From contig CAYPXY010000021.1 of assembly GCA_964414815.1 (NCBI GenBank), positions 4,843-68,842 of the forward strand: 64,000 bases of DNA, read 5' to 3'. Below the pieces are notes generated by a model. It saw only the letters and a program-made list of their open reading frames with translations, was not told where the DNA came from and did no database searches. Of the stretch, positions 1 to 10,120 are shown piece after piece; position 1 is the stretch's first letter; each line of letters starts with the position of its first letter. The position numbers and the translations under genes were made by a program. This stretch comes from Mariniblastus sp964414815. GTDB taxonomy: Bacteria > Planctomycetota > Planctomycetia > Pirellulales > Pirellulaceae.

Positions 1-188
1 ATCGAGGTGCTGAATCGGGTTTCTGTGGGTCGGCGTCCTGTCGGTGTGACATGGCCGCTGGCTCTTCCGGCGAACGGAGCGCGACTCCGCCATGGACTCT
101 TCCCCCCAAGTTGGTTTTGGAAGTAAAGTCAATCCCGCATACGGCTGACAAAATCAACCAGACCGGTAATCCGTTTCGATAAATCATT

Positions 189-3100
189 CTACTTGTTGAT
201 GGCTTCATCCAGATTGAGTACTTGTTGACAAACCAACGTCCACGCCGCCAATGTCGCTGGATTCAAATTTGAATCGACGGGTGACTCGCCGACCTTGACC
301 AGGGCTTGGGCTTCATCGGGATGACTTTGGTAGTGCGACTGATATTCGCCCAGTCCGCTGAGCAAAATCGCGGCTTCCTGATCACTCAAGGTACGGCTCA
401 GAACACGCATGCCGATTTCATCGAGACGCTGCTTTGTACTTTCATCGGAAACCTCGCCTCCGGAGGAAAGAACCGATTGAGCCAAATTTCGTGCGGCTTC
501 CACAAAGACCGGATCGTTGAGCGTCACAAGCGCCTGCAAGGGCGTGTTGGTCGATTCGCGGCGAACGGTGCAAACCTCTCGGCTCGGTGCGTTCAAAATT
601 TCCAGGTTCGGCGGATGCGCCATTCGCTTCCAGAACGTATAGAGTGTCCGCCGATAAAGATTCTCGCCGCGATCCTGTCGATACTCTCGCGTATCGCCGC
701 CGGGCAAGCCGACCACGTCCCAGATGTTTTCTGGTTGATAAGGTCTGACCCCCGGCCCGAACATCGTGCTGGACAGCAACCCGCTGGTGCGCAGCGCGGT
801 ATCGCGGATCATTTCGGCATCCATCCTGAATCGAGGCCCGCGCGACAGCAGCGCGTTAGCCAGATCCCGTTCGAGCTTCTCAGCCGTCATCACCGACGAC
901 TGGCGATAGGTCGCACTGGAAAAAATCTGTTTGTAAAACCGTTTGACATCCCAGTCATGTTCGCGGAAGTCGGAGGCCAGCCAGTCGAGCAACTCCGGAT
1001 GCGTCGGCAGGTTCCCCATCACGCCAAAATCTTCCGGCGTAGTGACCACTCCCTGACCAAAGATTTCCTGCCAGAATCGATTGACCGTGACGCGCGCGGT
1101 CAGCGGATTGGCGGGATCGACAAGCCACTTCGCCAGGCCCAATCGGTTTCGCGGTAAATCTGCCGCAAAGGGATGAAGCGCCGCCGGTGTACTGGCCGAC
1201 ACCAATTCACCTTTCTTGTCGTATTCGCCGCGCATCAGGATGTGGGCCTGTGGCTCGGAGTTCGGGCGTTCCTGCTGAACGTGCGTCAGCGGACTGCGAT
1301 TGCGAATGGTCTCGTATTCGCTGCTGAGCCCTGTAATTTTCGAGTCCAGCTCTCGGTATCGGGCGTCGTGGCTCCTACAATAGAATTCAAACGTTTGGTT
1401 GATTCGTTCCGTCGTCCGCTGTTCAGGTTCCATGGCCAATAGCGAACTCAGCTCTTCCCGCCAGGCAAGATCGGCGACTTCTTCCTCGGACAGAGCGCGG
1501 TCGTACATTCGCAATTTCTGAATGCTTCCGCTCCACAACGAATCGGCTCGGCGCCGTCCGACTCGCGTGGGGGTGGCGGTTTGCAGGGTCGCGCCCGCCT
1601 GCAGTGTGTTCGTATTGACTCTTAGTTGTTGCGGCTGGCCGTTGATGAAAATCTTGATCCCATCCGGCTTTCGCGAACCGTCATAGGTCACGAAGACATG
1701 CTGCCAATTCTTATCGTCTACCGTTTCCTTTTCCGTTTGCACCTTGATGGCATTGGTCGCCCAGGTATCGATCAGATGAACGCTGAAACGGGATTCTGCC
1801 TGAAACAAATCCCAACCGCGAAATCGTGCATGCGTGTCCATTCTTGCGATCACCGCCCCGACCGACCTGCGGTTTTGCGACTTGACCCAACCGCCATAGC
1901 TGAACGAATCGTCAAAATCCCAATTCTGACCTGCGTCCCCTGCAAGATAATGCGAAGCGGTGGTGATCTCCGGTGCCAAACCGAATTTGCCTTCCTTCCA
2001 GGCGATGTCACCGACGCTGACCAGGGCGGTTCCGCGCGCACTGCTGACTTGTTCGCCGGAGCCTTCGTCGAAAGAGGCGTACAGATGCAGTCCTTCGGCA
2101 GGCACACCGCCCGCGACTTCGTCTTTCTTGTAGGAATTCAGTTTGCTGCCAAAGGATTCTCGTATGAGTTTTCGATACGCTTCAAGTTCCGTTTTCGTCG
2201 CGACGAGTTCGCCCGGGATCGCGTTCCAGCGTTCCGAGTCGGATTCCGACGGTAGATAAATCACGGACGACACGCCATCCTTTCGATTGCCATCGAGCCC
2301 ACCCTGGGTCGTATTTCGAAAGAAAGCCGCCAGCGCATAGTAGTCGTGCGCCGTGATCGCATCGAACTTGTGATCATGACACTGAGCGCAATTGACGGTC
2401 AGCCCCAGAAAGACCCAGCCAAATGTCTGAACGCGATCGGCCGCATAGAGCATCAAATTTTCTTCTTCGATGGTTCCGCCTTCATTGGTCGTTGCATTGC
2501 ATCGTTGAAATCCAGTGGCAATCATTTGATCGGTCGTCGGCTCAGGAAGCAGATCGCCAGCAAGTTGCTCCATGATAAATTGATCGTAGGGTTGATTCGA
2601 ATTGAAAGTCCGAATCACCCAGTCACGATAGGGCCACATCTCGCGGTAGTTATCAAAATGAAGCCCATGCGTATCTGCATAGCGGGCCGCGTCGAGCCAG
2701 TACCGACCCCGATGTTCACCCCAGGCAGGCTGTTCCATCAGTCGGTCAATCCAGGTTGATACGGCAGCATCAGGATCGCTTGCGTATTGGCTGACGAACG
2801 AAGTTACATCCTCGGGCAACGGTGGAAGACCGGTGATGTCAAAATGCAGCCGACGAAAAAAAGCGGCTGGCTCGGCCGGTGGGGCAGGGGAGAGGCCGCT
2901 CTTTTCAAGTTTCTCCAGCACGAAGTGATCGATTGGGTTTTTCGGCCACGCCTGGTCCTGAATTTCAGGCAGCGGGACTTTGCGCGGCAGTTGAAAGGCC
3001 CAATGGTCTTCATAAGGCGCTTCCTGCTCGATCCATTTTTTTAGTAGCTCTTTCTGGTCATCGGTGAGATGCTTCTTGAGCGCCGGCGGTGGCATCATCA

Positions 3101-3374
3101 GATCGGGATCATCGGAAAAGATGCGTTCGATCAACAGGCTCTCTTCAGGCGATCCAGGCTCAATCGCGGCCGAATCAATAGCACTTTCGCGCAGGTCCAG
3201 GCGAAGGCCAGCCGCTCGCGACTCGCTGTCGAAACCATGGCAGGCAAAGCAATTTTCAGCCAGAATCGGACGAATATCGCGACCGTATTCAATGGGTTCA
3301 TCGGCACGGGCGGACTGGCAAAAAAGAATCAGTCCGAACAGAATCAGTTTTCCTGGTTTATTGTCAATCCACAT
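189..3374 (-). CDS. PSCyt1/DUF1549/DUF1553 planctomycete surface protein with LamG-like domain
   Basis: A 1061-residue exported protein of a family expanded in planctomycetes. The N-terminus has a hydrophobic signal segment (residues ~9-22, ending SARADEP). A PSCyt1 domain follows with a CFACH c-type haem motif at 42-46, then a DUF1549 (PSCyt2) region with a second haem-like motif CAQCH at 329-333. A LamG/concanavalin-like insert spans roughly 430-610, and DUF1553 (PSD1) the C-terminal third. Family members usually pair with a DUF1501 gene; the only DUF1501 gene here is 56 kb away, so this copy is unpartnered within the window. The family is thought to act in the periplasm, possibly on complex polysaccharides; that function is inference. 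The start codon is directly before the signal peptide. Family assignment is secure, biochemical role unknown. Confidence 0.9.
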   Translation of the reverse strand: MWIDNKPGKLILFGLILFCQSARADEPIEYGRDIRPILAENCFACHGFDSESRAAGLRLDLRESAIDSAAIEPGSPEESLLIERIFSDDPDLMMPPPALKKHLTDDQKELLKKWIEQEAPYEDHWAFQLPRKVPLPEIQDQAWPKNPIDHFVLEKLEKSGLSPAPPAEPAAFFRRLHFDITGLPPLPEDVTSFVSQYASDPDAAVSTWIDRLMEQPAWGEHRGRYWLDAARYADTHGLHFDNYREMWPYRDWVIRTFNSNQPYDQFIMEQLAGDLLPEPTTDQMIATGFQRCNATTNEGGTIEEENLMLYAADRVQTFGWVFLGLTVNCAQCHDHKFDAITAHDYYALAAFFRNTTQGGLDGNRKDGVSSVIYLPSESDSERWNAIPGELVATKTELEAYRKLIRESFGSKLNSYKKDEVAGGVPAEGLHLYASFDEGSGEQVSSARGTALVSVGDIAWKEGKFGLAPEITTASHYLAGDAGQNWDFDDSFSYGGWVKSQNRRSVGAVIARMDTHARFRGWDLFQAESRFSVHLIDTWATNAIKVQTEKETVDDKNWQHVFVTYDGSRKPDGIKIFINGQPQQLRVNTNTLQAGATLQTATPTRVGRRRADSLWSGSIQKLRMYDRALSEEEVADLAWREELSSLLAMEPEQRTTERINQTFEFYCRSHDARYRELDSKITGLSSEYETIRNRSPLTHVQQERPNSEPQAHILMRGEYDKKGELVSASTPAALHPFAADLPRNRLGLAKWLVDPANPLTARVTVNRFWQEIFGQGVVTTPEDFGVMGNLPTHPELLDWLASDFREHDWDVKRFYKQIFSSATYRQSSVMTAEKLERDLANALLSRGPRFRMDAEMIRDTALRTSGLLSSTMFGPGVRPYQPENIWDVVGLPGGDTREYRQDRGENLYRRTLYTFWKRMAHPPNLEILNAPSREVCTVRRESTNTPLQALVTLNDPVFVEAARNLAQSVLSSGGEVSDESTKQRLDEIGMRVLSRTLSDQEAAILLSGLGEYQSHYQSHPDEAQALVKVGESPVDSNLNPATLAAWTLVCQQVLNLDEAINK

Positions 3375-3615
3375 CCGCTATGCCTCGGCTAAGGTGAGAG
3401 TACTTTGTCTTGTTATTATAGCTCATTTCCGGCTCAAACCACACAACCTGAAACGCTGGTCGAGGAACCAAGCTTTTCAATCTCCTTTCCTCCTCCACTT
3501 CTTTTGCCCATCTATTAAATTCTCCCTAAACCCCTTGAATTGCCAGGCTTCCCGATTATCCTGAAGTCTTGGCCAATTCGTGTTTGTTTGGCGATTTACA
3601 GTTTGGGAGATCGAG

Positions 3616-4923
3616 ATGAGAAGCTTTGGGAAGAAAACTATTCTCAACATCAAAAGAATTTTATGCATGACAACCGTGTCATGCGCTGCATTAGCATTTC
3701 CGGTCACGGGCAACGCCGATAGTTGGGGTGGCAGTTTCGGCGGTGGGTCAGGTGGTAGTTTCGGCGGCGTGTCGGGAGGTAGTTTTGGCGGCGTGTCGGG
3801 CGGCGGCTCGAGTGGCGGAAACTGGGGCAGCGGTGGCAGTAACGGTGGCGGAAGCACCGGCGGCTTGTTCGGTGGCAATCGCCCGATTCGCAACCTGCTA
3901 GGTCGAATCCATGATCGGATTCATAGCCGCTCGTTTGGCGGTTCATCCGGCTTCTCGTCTGGGTCGAATGGTTCCACAGGCTATGGATCAACAGGTTTCG
4001 GATCGACAGGCTACGTCAGTGCAAGCAACGGATCATCACTTGGCTCGACTGGCTCATTCCTTGGCTCAACCGGCTCAAGCTACGGATCGGCTGGATCAGG
4101 CTGGCAAGGTTACGGTTCAACGGGTTCCGCAGCCTACGGTTCAACGGGCAGCTATTCGACCGGTTATGCTCCTGCAATATCGGCTCCCTACTACCCGAAT
4201 CCCTATGACACCAGCCCGGTGATATACGGTTCAGGAGCTCCAATTTACGGAACTCCCATCCAAGGAACCACGCATGAAGGTTTCCAGCCGGTCGATGGAA
4301 TTCACTTTGAGGGCGGCTCAGCTCCGACACTCGCCCCAGGCGACAGTGGTACTCCCAATCCTCCGACTCCTGGTCCTGGCAACGACAGCAGTACTTCGCT
4401 CGACCGAGCTAACCGAGCCAATAGCACCGTTTTGAATCTGCGTGTTCCCGATGATGCCAAGGTGTACATCAACGACTATCAGACCAAAACGGAAGGGGCC
4501 TCACGACGATACGTTTCTCGCAATCTAAATTCGGGGCACGATTACTACTATCACATCAAGGCGGTTGTCGTTCGCGACGGAAAAGAGCTGGTTCGAAATC
4601 AGATGGTCACCATCAAGGCGGGTCACTCGGAATCGGTGGAGTTCGATTTCTCGAAATCAACGACTTCGCTGGCTTTAAATGTCCCCAAGGATGCGGAAGT
4701 CAAATTGTGTGGCAAGTCGACTTCTGCAACCGGTTCCACCCGACATTTCTCGACCGACAAACTGGAGCCAGGTCAAACCTGGGATGACTACACCGTCGAA
4801 GTAACGGTTAAACGAGACGGCCAAGTCCACAGTAAAGTAGAGAAACTGAGTCTGGTCGGCGGCGAGTCATACAAAGTGAGTTTTGAATTCGATCCAGCCG
4901 GTGAAATGCTGGCGGTTCGATAG
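3616..4923 (+). CDS. TIGR03000-domain protein with Gly/Ser/Thr-rich secreted region
   Basis: A 435-residue protein. The start at 3616 is preferred over an in-frame upstream codon at 3580 because GGGAGA lies just upstream and the signal-peptide core (TTVSCAALAFPVTGNA) follows. Residues ~35-200 are low complexity: GGSFGG-type repeats, then GSTGYGSTG-type repeats. The C-terminal half carries two copies of the planctomycete TIGR03000 motif, one beginning NLRVPDDAKVYIND and a second, more diverged one beginning ALNVPKDAEVKLCG. The family is of unknown function and is probably cell-surface. The strong Gly bias makes a Pro-rich antisense reading frame that is not a gene. A likely terminator follows at 5003-5031. 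Confidence 0.85.
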   Translation: MRSFGKKTILNIKRILCMTTVSCAALAFPVTGNADSWGGSFGGGSGGSFGGVSGGSFGGVSGGGSSGGNWGSGGSNGGGSTGGLFGGNRPIRNLLGRIHDRIHSRSFGGSSGFSSGSNGSTGYGSTGFGSTGYVSASNGSSLGSTGSFLGSTGSSYGSAGSGWQGYGSTGSAAYGSTGSYSTGYAPAISAPYYPNPYDTSPVIYGSGAPIYGTPIQGTTHEGFQPVDGIHFEGGSAPTLAPGDSGTPNPPTPGPGNDSSTSLDRANRANSTVLNLRVPDDAKVYINDYQTKTEGASRRYVSRNLNSGHDYYYHIKAVVVRDGKELVRNQMVTIKAGHSESVEFDFSKSTTSLALNVPKDAEVKLCGKSTSATGSTRHFSTDKLEPGQTWDDYTVEVTVKRDGQVHSKVEKLSLVGGESYKVSFEFDPAGEMLAVR

Positions 4924-5002
4924 TGGTAGCCTGGCGAAGAGTCTGATTCGGCGTTCGCTGGTTTCGACCCACTTCACTACTTCGCTGAATCCTGATTTTC
5001 TC

Positions 5003-5031
5003 AAAGCTCCGGTGAAAACTGGGGCTTTTTT
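5003..5031 (+). terminator. Rho-independent terminator after the TIGR03000 gene
   Basis: AAAGCTCC (5003-5010) pairs with GGGGCTTT (5021-5028) with one G-U wobble, around a 10-nt loop, and runs straight into a T tract. It lies about 80 bp after the stop codon at 4923 and before the convergent kinase gene. Confidence 0.65.
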
Positions 5032-5083
5032 CGTGCCCATTCGAATTCATTTCGGTGGAAACAAGGATCAGCAGGATAGATCA

Positions 5084-8000
5084 CTAGAAAAGATCATTCA
5101 GTGATGACCATTTAATATCATTCCGCGAGTGAATTCGCTTGGCCAATTCCACTGCATCGGGGCGGGATTGCAGGAGTCGAAACGCGACATTGGCCAATGA
5201 CAATTCTTCGGCCTCAAAGCAAAATGTAAAACTGCCTCGCGTTCCCTGGAGGGCTTTCGAATGAATATTCAATTTCTGTTTCAGCAGTTCGGGAATAATG
5301 GACGGTGTGGCCAGAGTGGGAATTCCCACGAGTACTCGAGAACCTCCGCCGCAATCCTTGACAACAGGGTCTGCCAGCTTGACCTGGTCGCTGAGCCATT
5401 TGACGATCTGTTCGAGACCAATATTGTGCTCGACGATCACTTCCTCCAGTGACATTTTCTGATAGGCATCCGCCAGCACCTGCTGAGTCGCAACGATGAT
5501 CTCGTTCGGAAGTTGTTTTTCGGCTGGTAAATTCTGATCGAACAACGCGACAAATCCCCCCAACGGTTTTGCCAGAGATTGAAACACCTGTGTTTCCGTT
5601 CGCTGAATATGGGAATCCAGGTTTCGCTCAATTCGCTGGATAAACAGTCCCTCCATGATGGATTGATTGGCCGCAGCGTTTTCGTCGACCGCCCCCGTTT
5701 TCAACTTTAGGTGGTGGGTCAATTGGCTCAGGGATTGTTTAAACTGCCGGATCGTACTTTCGGCAGGTGAAAATCCGTTGACCAGGGTCCGATAGAATCG
5801 TCTGGCAACCCGATTGGTAAACTCGTCGAGACGGTGCTGACAGTATTGCCGGACATGGGCTTCAAGTCGTTCCTCTTCCTGCCGACTTTTGTGGATGCGT
5901 TCTCTGGACATACCATTCAGGGTCGCCAGCGATTGCTCCAGGTCCTGGCAAATGCGCTCGTTCGACTGATGAGTTTCGGTCCATTTGGATTCCAGCAACG
6001 TCCGCCATGTTTTTTCGACCTCCCTGGCAGAAGCCAGATCCAGATTGGGGCCTTGCAGATAATCCAGGATCTGTTTCGAAATAGTCAGGGCAAGCGGAGA
6101 TGAGATCGCGTTGACTCTCGCAATCATCGCGGACACGATTTCGGATTCCTCGTCCTGGATGATTTCGCCGGTCGGTCCAAATACCTTATCCAGATAGTCG
6201 ACGAGCGGTTCCAGGTTTGAGTCCGAAGTTTGCAAGGCGATTGAAATCGCACCGCGAAGGGTCAGCTCGGAGATCTCCTGGAAACGGGCGCTGGACTCTG
6301 CGGCAAGCTGTTTGACCACTTGTTCAGAATCAAGCCGTAGCAGCTTGAATTGTGATTCAACGGCCTTGTGGATATCCAGTTCCCGGTCGACCCGGCCATG
6401 AGTCCATCGCCGAACCATCGTTTCAGAAATTTTTTGAACGGCGGCTGTGCGGGAGGCCAGGTTCTCAGGCCCTGAAACGCTCAGCCCGAAAGTTCGCATT
6501 GAAAAATGATCGAGTTCTTGTTCGATGTCCCGACAGGCCGAAAAGAAAGGCAGACATTTCGACATCGAGGAGAGATAGATATACTCGGCGATATTCGCGA
6601 GTTGCCGTTCGAAATCGGTCTGAGAAAGATCGTGCCCCAGTTCATTGAAGTAAGTAAAATCAAACGGTGGAACTTTTCCAAATTCCGGTACACCGATGGA
6701 TTTATCACCCGGATACCCCGTCTCGACAAAGTACCTCAGCTCCGTGAGCAATGCAAAAGCATTGGCTGCCGCCAGACCAGAGTCACGCTCACGTTGATAC
6801 GACGAGTGCAACAGTAAGCCAACCAGTTCATTCGGTTCCAGTCCATTTTCCGCCAGCAACAACCGAACGGTATAGGCCAGGTCGAGTGTCATGCCGCTCC
6901 CGACACCGCCACTGATCGAAGAGACGATGACGACTCGAGGATGGATCGAACCCGGATTGATTTCCAGGGTCTCCGAGGTCGTCGCCAAGGCTTCGGCGGT
7001 GGCAATCTCCTTAATGGTCGTCTCGAGTTTATCGCAGATCGATTCAAAATGTTCGGCAAACGCCAGCCGGCCGAGGGGTCGTAATCCTTCGGTCTGGAGG
7101 GATCGTGGGATGTTGAAAATCCATCGGCGGCTCAGCCACGTCAGCCTTGAATCTGCCTTGTCACGGTAATATTCCGGCTTCATCAACGGAATCGACAAGG
7201 TTTCACCAATCGACAGTGCCGAGTCGTCTTCGGCCATGCACAGCCGCGTCACTTCGTTGCGGTCGGTGTCCATACAGATCAGGCGAACCGCTGGCAGTCG
7301 CTGCATCGAACCGTGACGGGCGATCAATTGCCGTTTGAGCAAGCTGACCGCGCGACTTGCGCTGGCACCGACTCCGATGACGAGAAGGGGATTCACTTCG
7401 GCGGAACCACCGTCGCATTCCGGCGGATCGAAAAGTTTGATTTTTTTCGACGGCAGCGCAATGGAGTCCGAGGTGTTGAACGACGTGGCATCGGTGTCCG
7501 AGAAATCGATGGTCCGCTGGTCGGTGTCGCAGCGGATTCGTTCCTCCGGCTGGATCCGCCGAATCGTCGTTCGCGTCGTGCGGCGGATATTGGAAAGCTC
7601 TTCCACAAACGTCCGGCAATTAGGAAACCTGAGCTTGGGATCCTTGGCCAACGCCTTGGCGATGATCGCATGATCGGCAGCAGGCAAGCCGGTTAAATCA
7701 GGTCGGCCGTGTACGTGTTGAGCCGCCAGTTGAGCGGTCGTTTTTCCGGGAAATGGCCGGTGACCTGTCAACATTTCCTGATAGACAATTGCCAACGAAT
7801 ATTGATCTGAAAACTTACCTGGCCGGCCATCGAATAGCTCCGGTGACGCATAGGCGGGCGTCATTCCCGTCATCAGTGACTGGGCCACATCATTGATTTG
7901 CTTGATCAAACCGAAGTCAGCGACCTTGCCATGCCCGCTGACAATCAATATGTTTTCAGGCTTGATATCCAGGTGTTGGAGCCCATGCTCGTCACTGAGG

Positions 8001-8389
8001 TAGTCCAGAGCGTCCGCGCTACCGCGAATGAATTTCAGCAACATTTCGCGCGGAATCCCCGGCTCGCCTTGCTGCTGATACTCATTGAACAAGTCGGAAA
8101 GGCTCTTATCCGCCAGCTCCATCACGACGATCAACTGACCCTGGAATACTTCGATCCTCTCCAGCGACAGCAGAAAAGGATGCCGCAACTCCTTGGCGCG
8201 ATCCAGTGCCTTCAGTTCCGTTTGGGCTCGCTTGTCATCGTGGTACCCGTAGACGATTTTGACTGCTTTTTTCAGTCCACCGGGAGCTTCAGCCGACCAG
8301 ACTTCTCCGAATCCACCGGTGCCGATACGCTGCTTCAGCGTATAGCCCAGAATATTCATGCTTTCATGAATCGGTTCGACAGTTGCCAT
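5084..8389 (-). CDS. Ser/Thr protein kinase fused to a tubulin-like domain
   Basis: A 1101-residue protein. Residues ~14-280 form a Hanks-type kinase: glycine loop GTGGFGEVW (23-31), the ATP lysine in KKAVKIV, catalytic loop HLDIKPENIL (an HLD instead of HRD variant) and DFG in VADFGLIK. From ~325 the sequence resembles the bacterial tubulin-like family (Pfam Tubulin_2): an N-terminal VIGVGASASR glycine segment, GLRPLGRLA and the tubulin-signature-like GGVGSGM. The remaining ~500 residues are largely helical. It lies 8 bp downstream of the AAA ATPase gene on the same strand, so the two are probably one transcript. Planctomycetes generally lack FtsZ, so a tubulin-fold ATPase/GTPase under a kinase domain is notable. 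Kinase assignment is firm; the tubulin-like assignment is by motif. Confidence 0.85.
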   Translation of the reverse strand: MATVEPIHESMNILGYTLKQRIGTGGFGEVWSAEAPGGLKKAVKIVYGYHDDKRAQTELKALDRAKELRHPFLLSLERIEVFQGQLIVVMELADKSLSDLFNEYQQQGEPGIPREMLLKFIRGSADALDYLSDEHGLQHLDIKPENILIVSGHGKVADFGLIKQINDVAQSLMTGMTPAYASPELFDGRPGKFSDQYSLAIVYQEMLTGHRPFPGKTTAQLAAQHVHGRPDLTGLPAADHAIIAKALAKDPKLRFPNCRTFVEELSNIRRTTRTTIRRIQPEERIRCDTDQRTIDFSDTDATSFNTSDSIALPSKKIKLFDPPECDGGSAEVNPLLVIGVGASASRAVSLLKRQLIARHGSMQRLPAVRLICMDTDRNEVTRLCMAEDDSALSIGETLSIPLMKPEYYRDKADSRLTWLSRRWIFNIPRSLQTEGLRPLGRLAFAEHFESICDKLETTIKEIATAEALATTSETLEINPGSIHPRVVIVSSISGGVGSGMTLDLAYTVRLLLAENGLEPNELVGLLLHSSYQRERDSGLAAANAFALLTELRYFVETGYPGDKSIGVPEFGKVPPFDFTYFNELGHDLSQTDFERQLANIAEYIYLSSMSKCLPFFSACRDIEQELDHFSMRTFGLSVSGPENLASRTAAVQKISETMVRRWTHGRVDRELDIHKAVESQFKLLRLDSEQVVKQLAAESSARFQEISELTLRGAISIALQTSDSNLEPLVDYLDKVFGPTGEIIQDEESEIVSAMIARVNAISSPLALTISKQILDYLQGPNLDLASAREVEKTWRTLLESKWTETHQSNERICQDLEQSLATLNGMSRERIHKSRQEEERLEAHVRQYCQHRLDEFTNRVARRFYRTLVNGFSPAESTIRQFKQSLSQLTHHLKLKTGAVDENAAANQSIMEGLFIQRIERNLDSHIQRTETQVFQSLAKPLGGFVALFDQNLPAEKQLPNEIIVATQQVLADAYQKMSLEEVIVEHNIGLEQIVKWLSDQVKLADPVVKDCGGGSRVLVGIPTLATPSIIPELLKQKLNIHSKALQGTRGSFTFCFEAEELSLANVAFRLLQSRPDAVELAKRIHSRNDIKWSSLNDLF

Positions 8390-8397
8390 GAAATGAA

Positions 8398-9753
8398 CTA
8401 GCTCAATCCTCGGGCCAGGGGGGTGCTGGGGCGATCAAGCACCACCGTAAAATAGCTCTTCACCACCCGATCAAAATACTCTTTGCGAATCTCCAACGGG
8501 AGTTCGTTGTAGACACAGAAGTTGCGAATCTGCGACAGCAAATCTCGCGGATGGCAACGCCGCATCCGTCGGCCCGTTGCAATATAGTGAGTTTGAATCA
8601 GGTAGTTCACCACATCCGGGCGATACTCGCAGTCAAACTTCTTGCAATAAATCTCGAACAGATATTGAAACTCTTCCGAGCAGGGATCCGCAATCTCGAC
8701 CTTGTAAGGAATCCGCCGCATGAAGGCATCATCCACCAGGTCCGCAGGTTCCAGATTGGTCGAGAAGATGATCAGTTGCTCGAACGGGACCTGAATCTTC
8801 TTTCCGGTCGACAGGGTCAAAAAGTCAATTCGGTTCTCGAGCGGGACAATCCATCGGTTCAGCAACTCGGCAGGCTCGATCCGTTGCCGGCCAAAATCGT
8901 CCACCAGCAAACAACCACAGTTGCTTTTCATCTGCAGAGAGGCTTCACTGACGTTGCTTCGTGGATCATGTCGAATATCCAGTGCGTCCATGGTCAACTC
9001 ACCTCCGACGATTACGGTGGGCCGCCGGATCTTGATCCAGCGATTGTCGATCTCATGAGTTCCGATATTTCTGTGGGAATTGCTCTTCGACGGTTGATGA
9101 TAGGCGGCGTCATAGATCTTGATGATCTGGCCATCTTCAAAAATCGTGTGTGGGATCCAGATTTCATGTCCGAAGCACTGGGTAATTCGCTGGGCAATGG
9201 TCGACTTGCCATTCCCCGGCTCTCCGTAGAGAAACATCCCAGCGCCCGAATTGATCGCCGGCCCCAGATTCTCGAACAACGTCTCGTTGATGGAGATGTC
9301 GCGAAAGGCTTGCTGCAATTGGTGCCGTCGCGGTGATTCTCCACGAATCGTTTGCGCCTCCACGCTGACAACGTACTCCATCAATGGAACGGGCGCCGGT
9401 CCCACATAGGCGCATGTATTCATGGCGACGGTCGCGCGTTCGCGGCCGTTATCCGTCAACGAGTACAGGAAGTCATTGAGCGGCGCCGAGCCTTTCTGGA
9501 CAATCAGTTGGTGCGAACGAAGATGCAGGAAAACCTGCTCCAGCATCGGATACGGCAGACAGACATCATTGGCCAACTGACGCCCGCTCGACATGCCAAC
9601 CACCGACAACCGCTTGAGTAGAAGTGATTCAATCAGTGACCCCGGCAACCCCGTTTCAGCAATTGTTTTCGGCTCCGTCGGACGAAACGATTCGTCGGCC
9701 ATGATGGTCGCCAGAATATCGCTGATCGGTGCGGCTAGGGTTGCGGTGGACAT
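8398..9753 (-). CDS. AAA family ATPase with N-terminal winged-helix-like region
   Basis: A 451-residue ATPase from the ATG at 9753; a TTG ten codons upstream is the alternative start. Residues ~15-110 look like two small helical/winged-helix units. The AAA core begins around 155, with Walker A GEPGNGKST (177-185), Walker B-like CLLVDDFGR (~270) and a sensor-1-like IIFSTNLEP. A C-terminal helical lid ends the protein. It is the first gene of an operon with the kinase/tubulin-like fusion. The pairing suggests an ATP-driven assembly or remodelling module controlled by phosphorylation; this is inference. No transmembrane segment is visible. Confidence 0.75.
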   Translation of the reverse strand: MSTATLAAPISDILATIMADESFRPTEPKTIAETGLPGSLIESLLLKRLSVVGMSSGRQLANDVCLPYPMLEQVFLHLRSHQLIVQKGSAPLNDFLYSLTDNGRERATVAMNTCAYVGPAPVPLMEYVVSVEAQTIRGESPRRHQLQQAFRDISINETLFENLGPAINSGAGMFLYGEPGNGKSTIAQRITQCFGHEIWIPHTIFEDGQIIKIYDAAYHQPSKSNSHRNIGTHEIDNRWIKIRRPTVIVGGELTMDALDIRHDPRSNVSEASLQMKSNCGCLLVDDFGRQRIEPAELLNRWIVPLENRIDFLTLSTGKKIQVPFEQLIIFSTNLEPADLVDDAFMRRIPYKVEIADPCSEEFQYLFEIYCKKFDCEYRPDVVNYLIQTHYIATGRRMRRCHPRDLLSQIRNFCVYNELPLEIRKEYFDRVVKSYFTVVLDRPSTPLARGLS

Positions 9754-10120
9754 AGGTAAGAGCAGGTTACAGTGGTTCGACAATCCTGGTGTGGATCGGT
9801 AGAGTTTCAGCAGTTCGTGTAGGCGGAGGGGCGGATCGGAATCGGGCTTTCTTCGCTACAATCGGTTTGAATCAACTCTCAACCCAACGGAAAAGTGGGT
9901 TTCACCCCTAAATTGGAACCGCGAGGCGTGAGCAGTCCGCATAAAGCAAACCCTGATTGCATTCGGCCATCGGACAACCATTACAACGGTTACAACGGGA
10001 ACTCAATCTGGAAGAATCTTTGGTTGATATTCGTTTCTGAACTAACCACGACGTAGATATTGGATAAGGACGATTTCCATTGTCGGGTTTTCGCGTTCTT
10101 CATGGACACGGGTTGACTGG
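9754..10120. other. Divergent intergenic region, no gene seen
   Basis: 367 bp between the ATPase operon (minus) and the FHA-EAL gene (plus). It must hold promoters for both, but no convincing -35/-10 pair, operator or RNA gene could be picked out by eye. Confidence 0.5.

Noticed and set aside
3477..3893. Proline-rich minus-strand frame (PPLPPD-type repeats)
   Set aside because: Mirror image of the Gly-rich repeats of the TIGR03000 gene.
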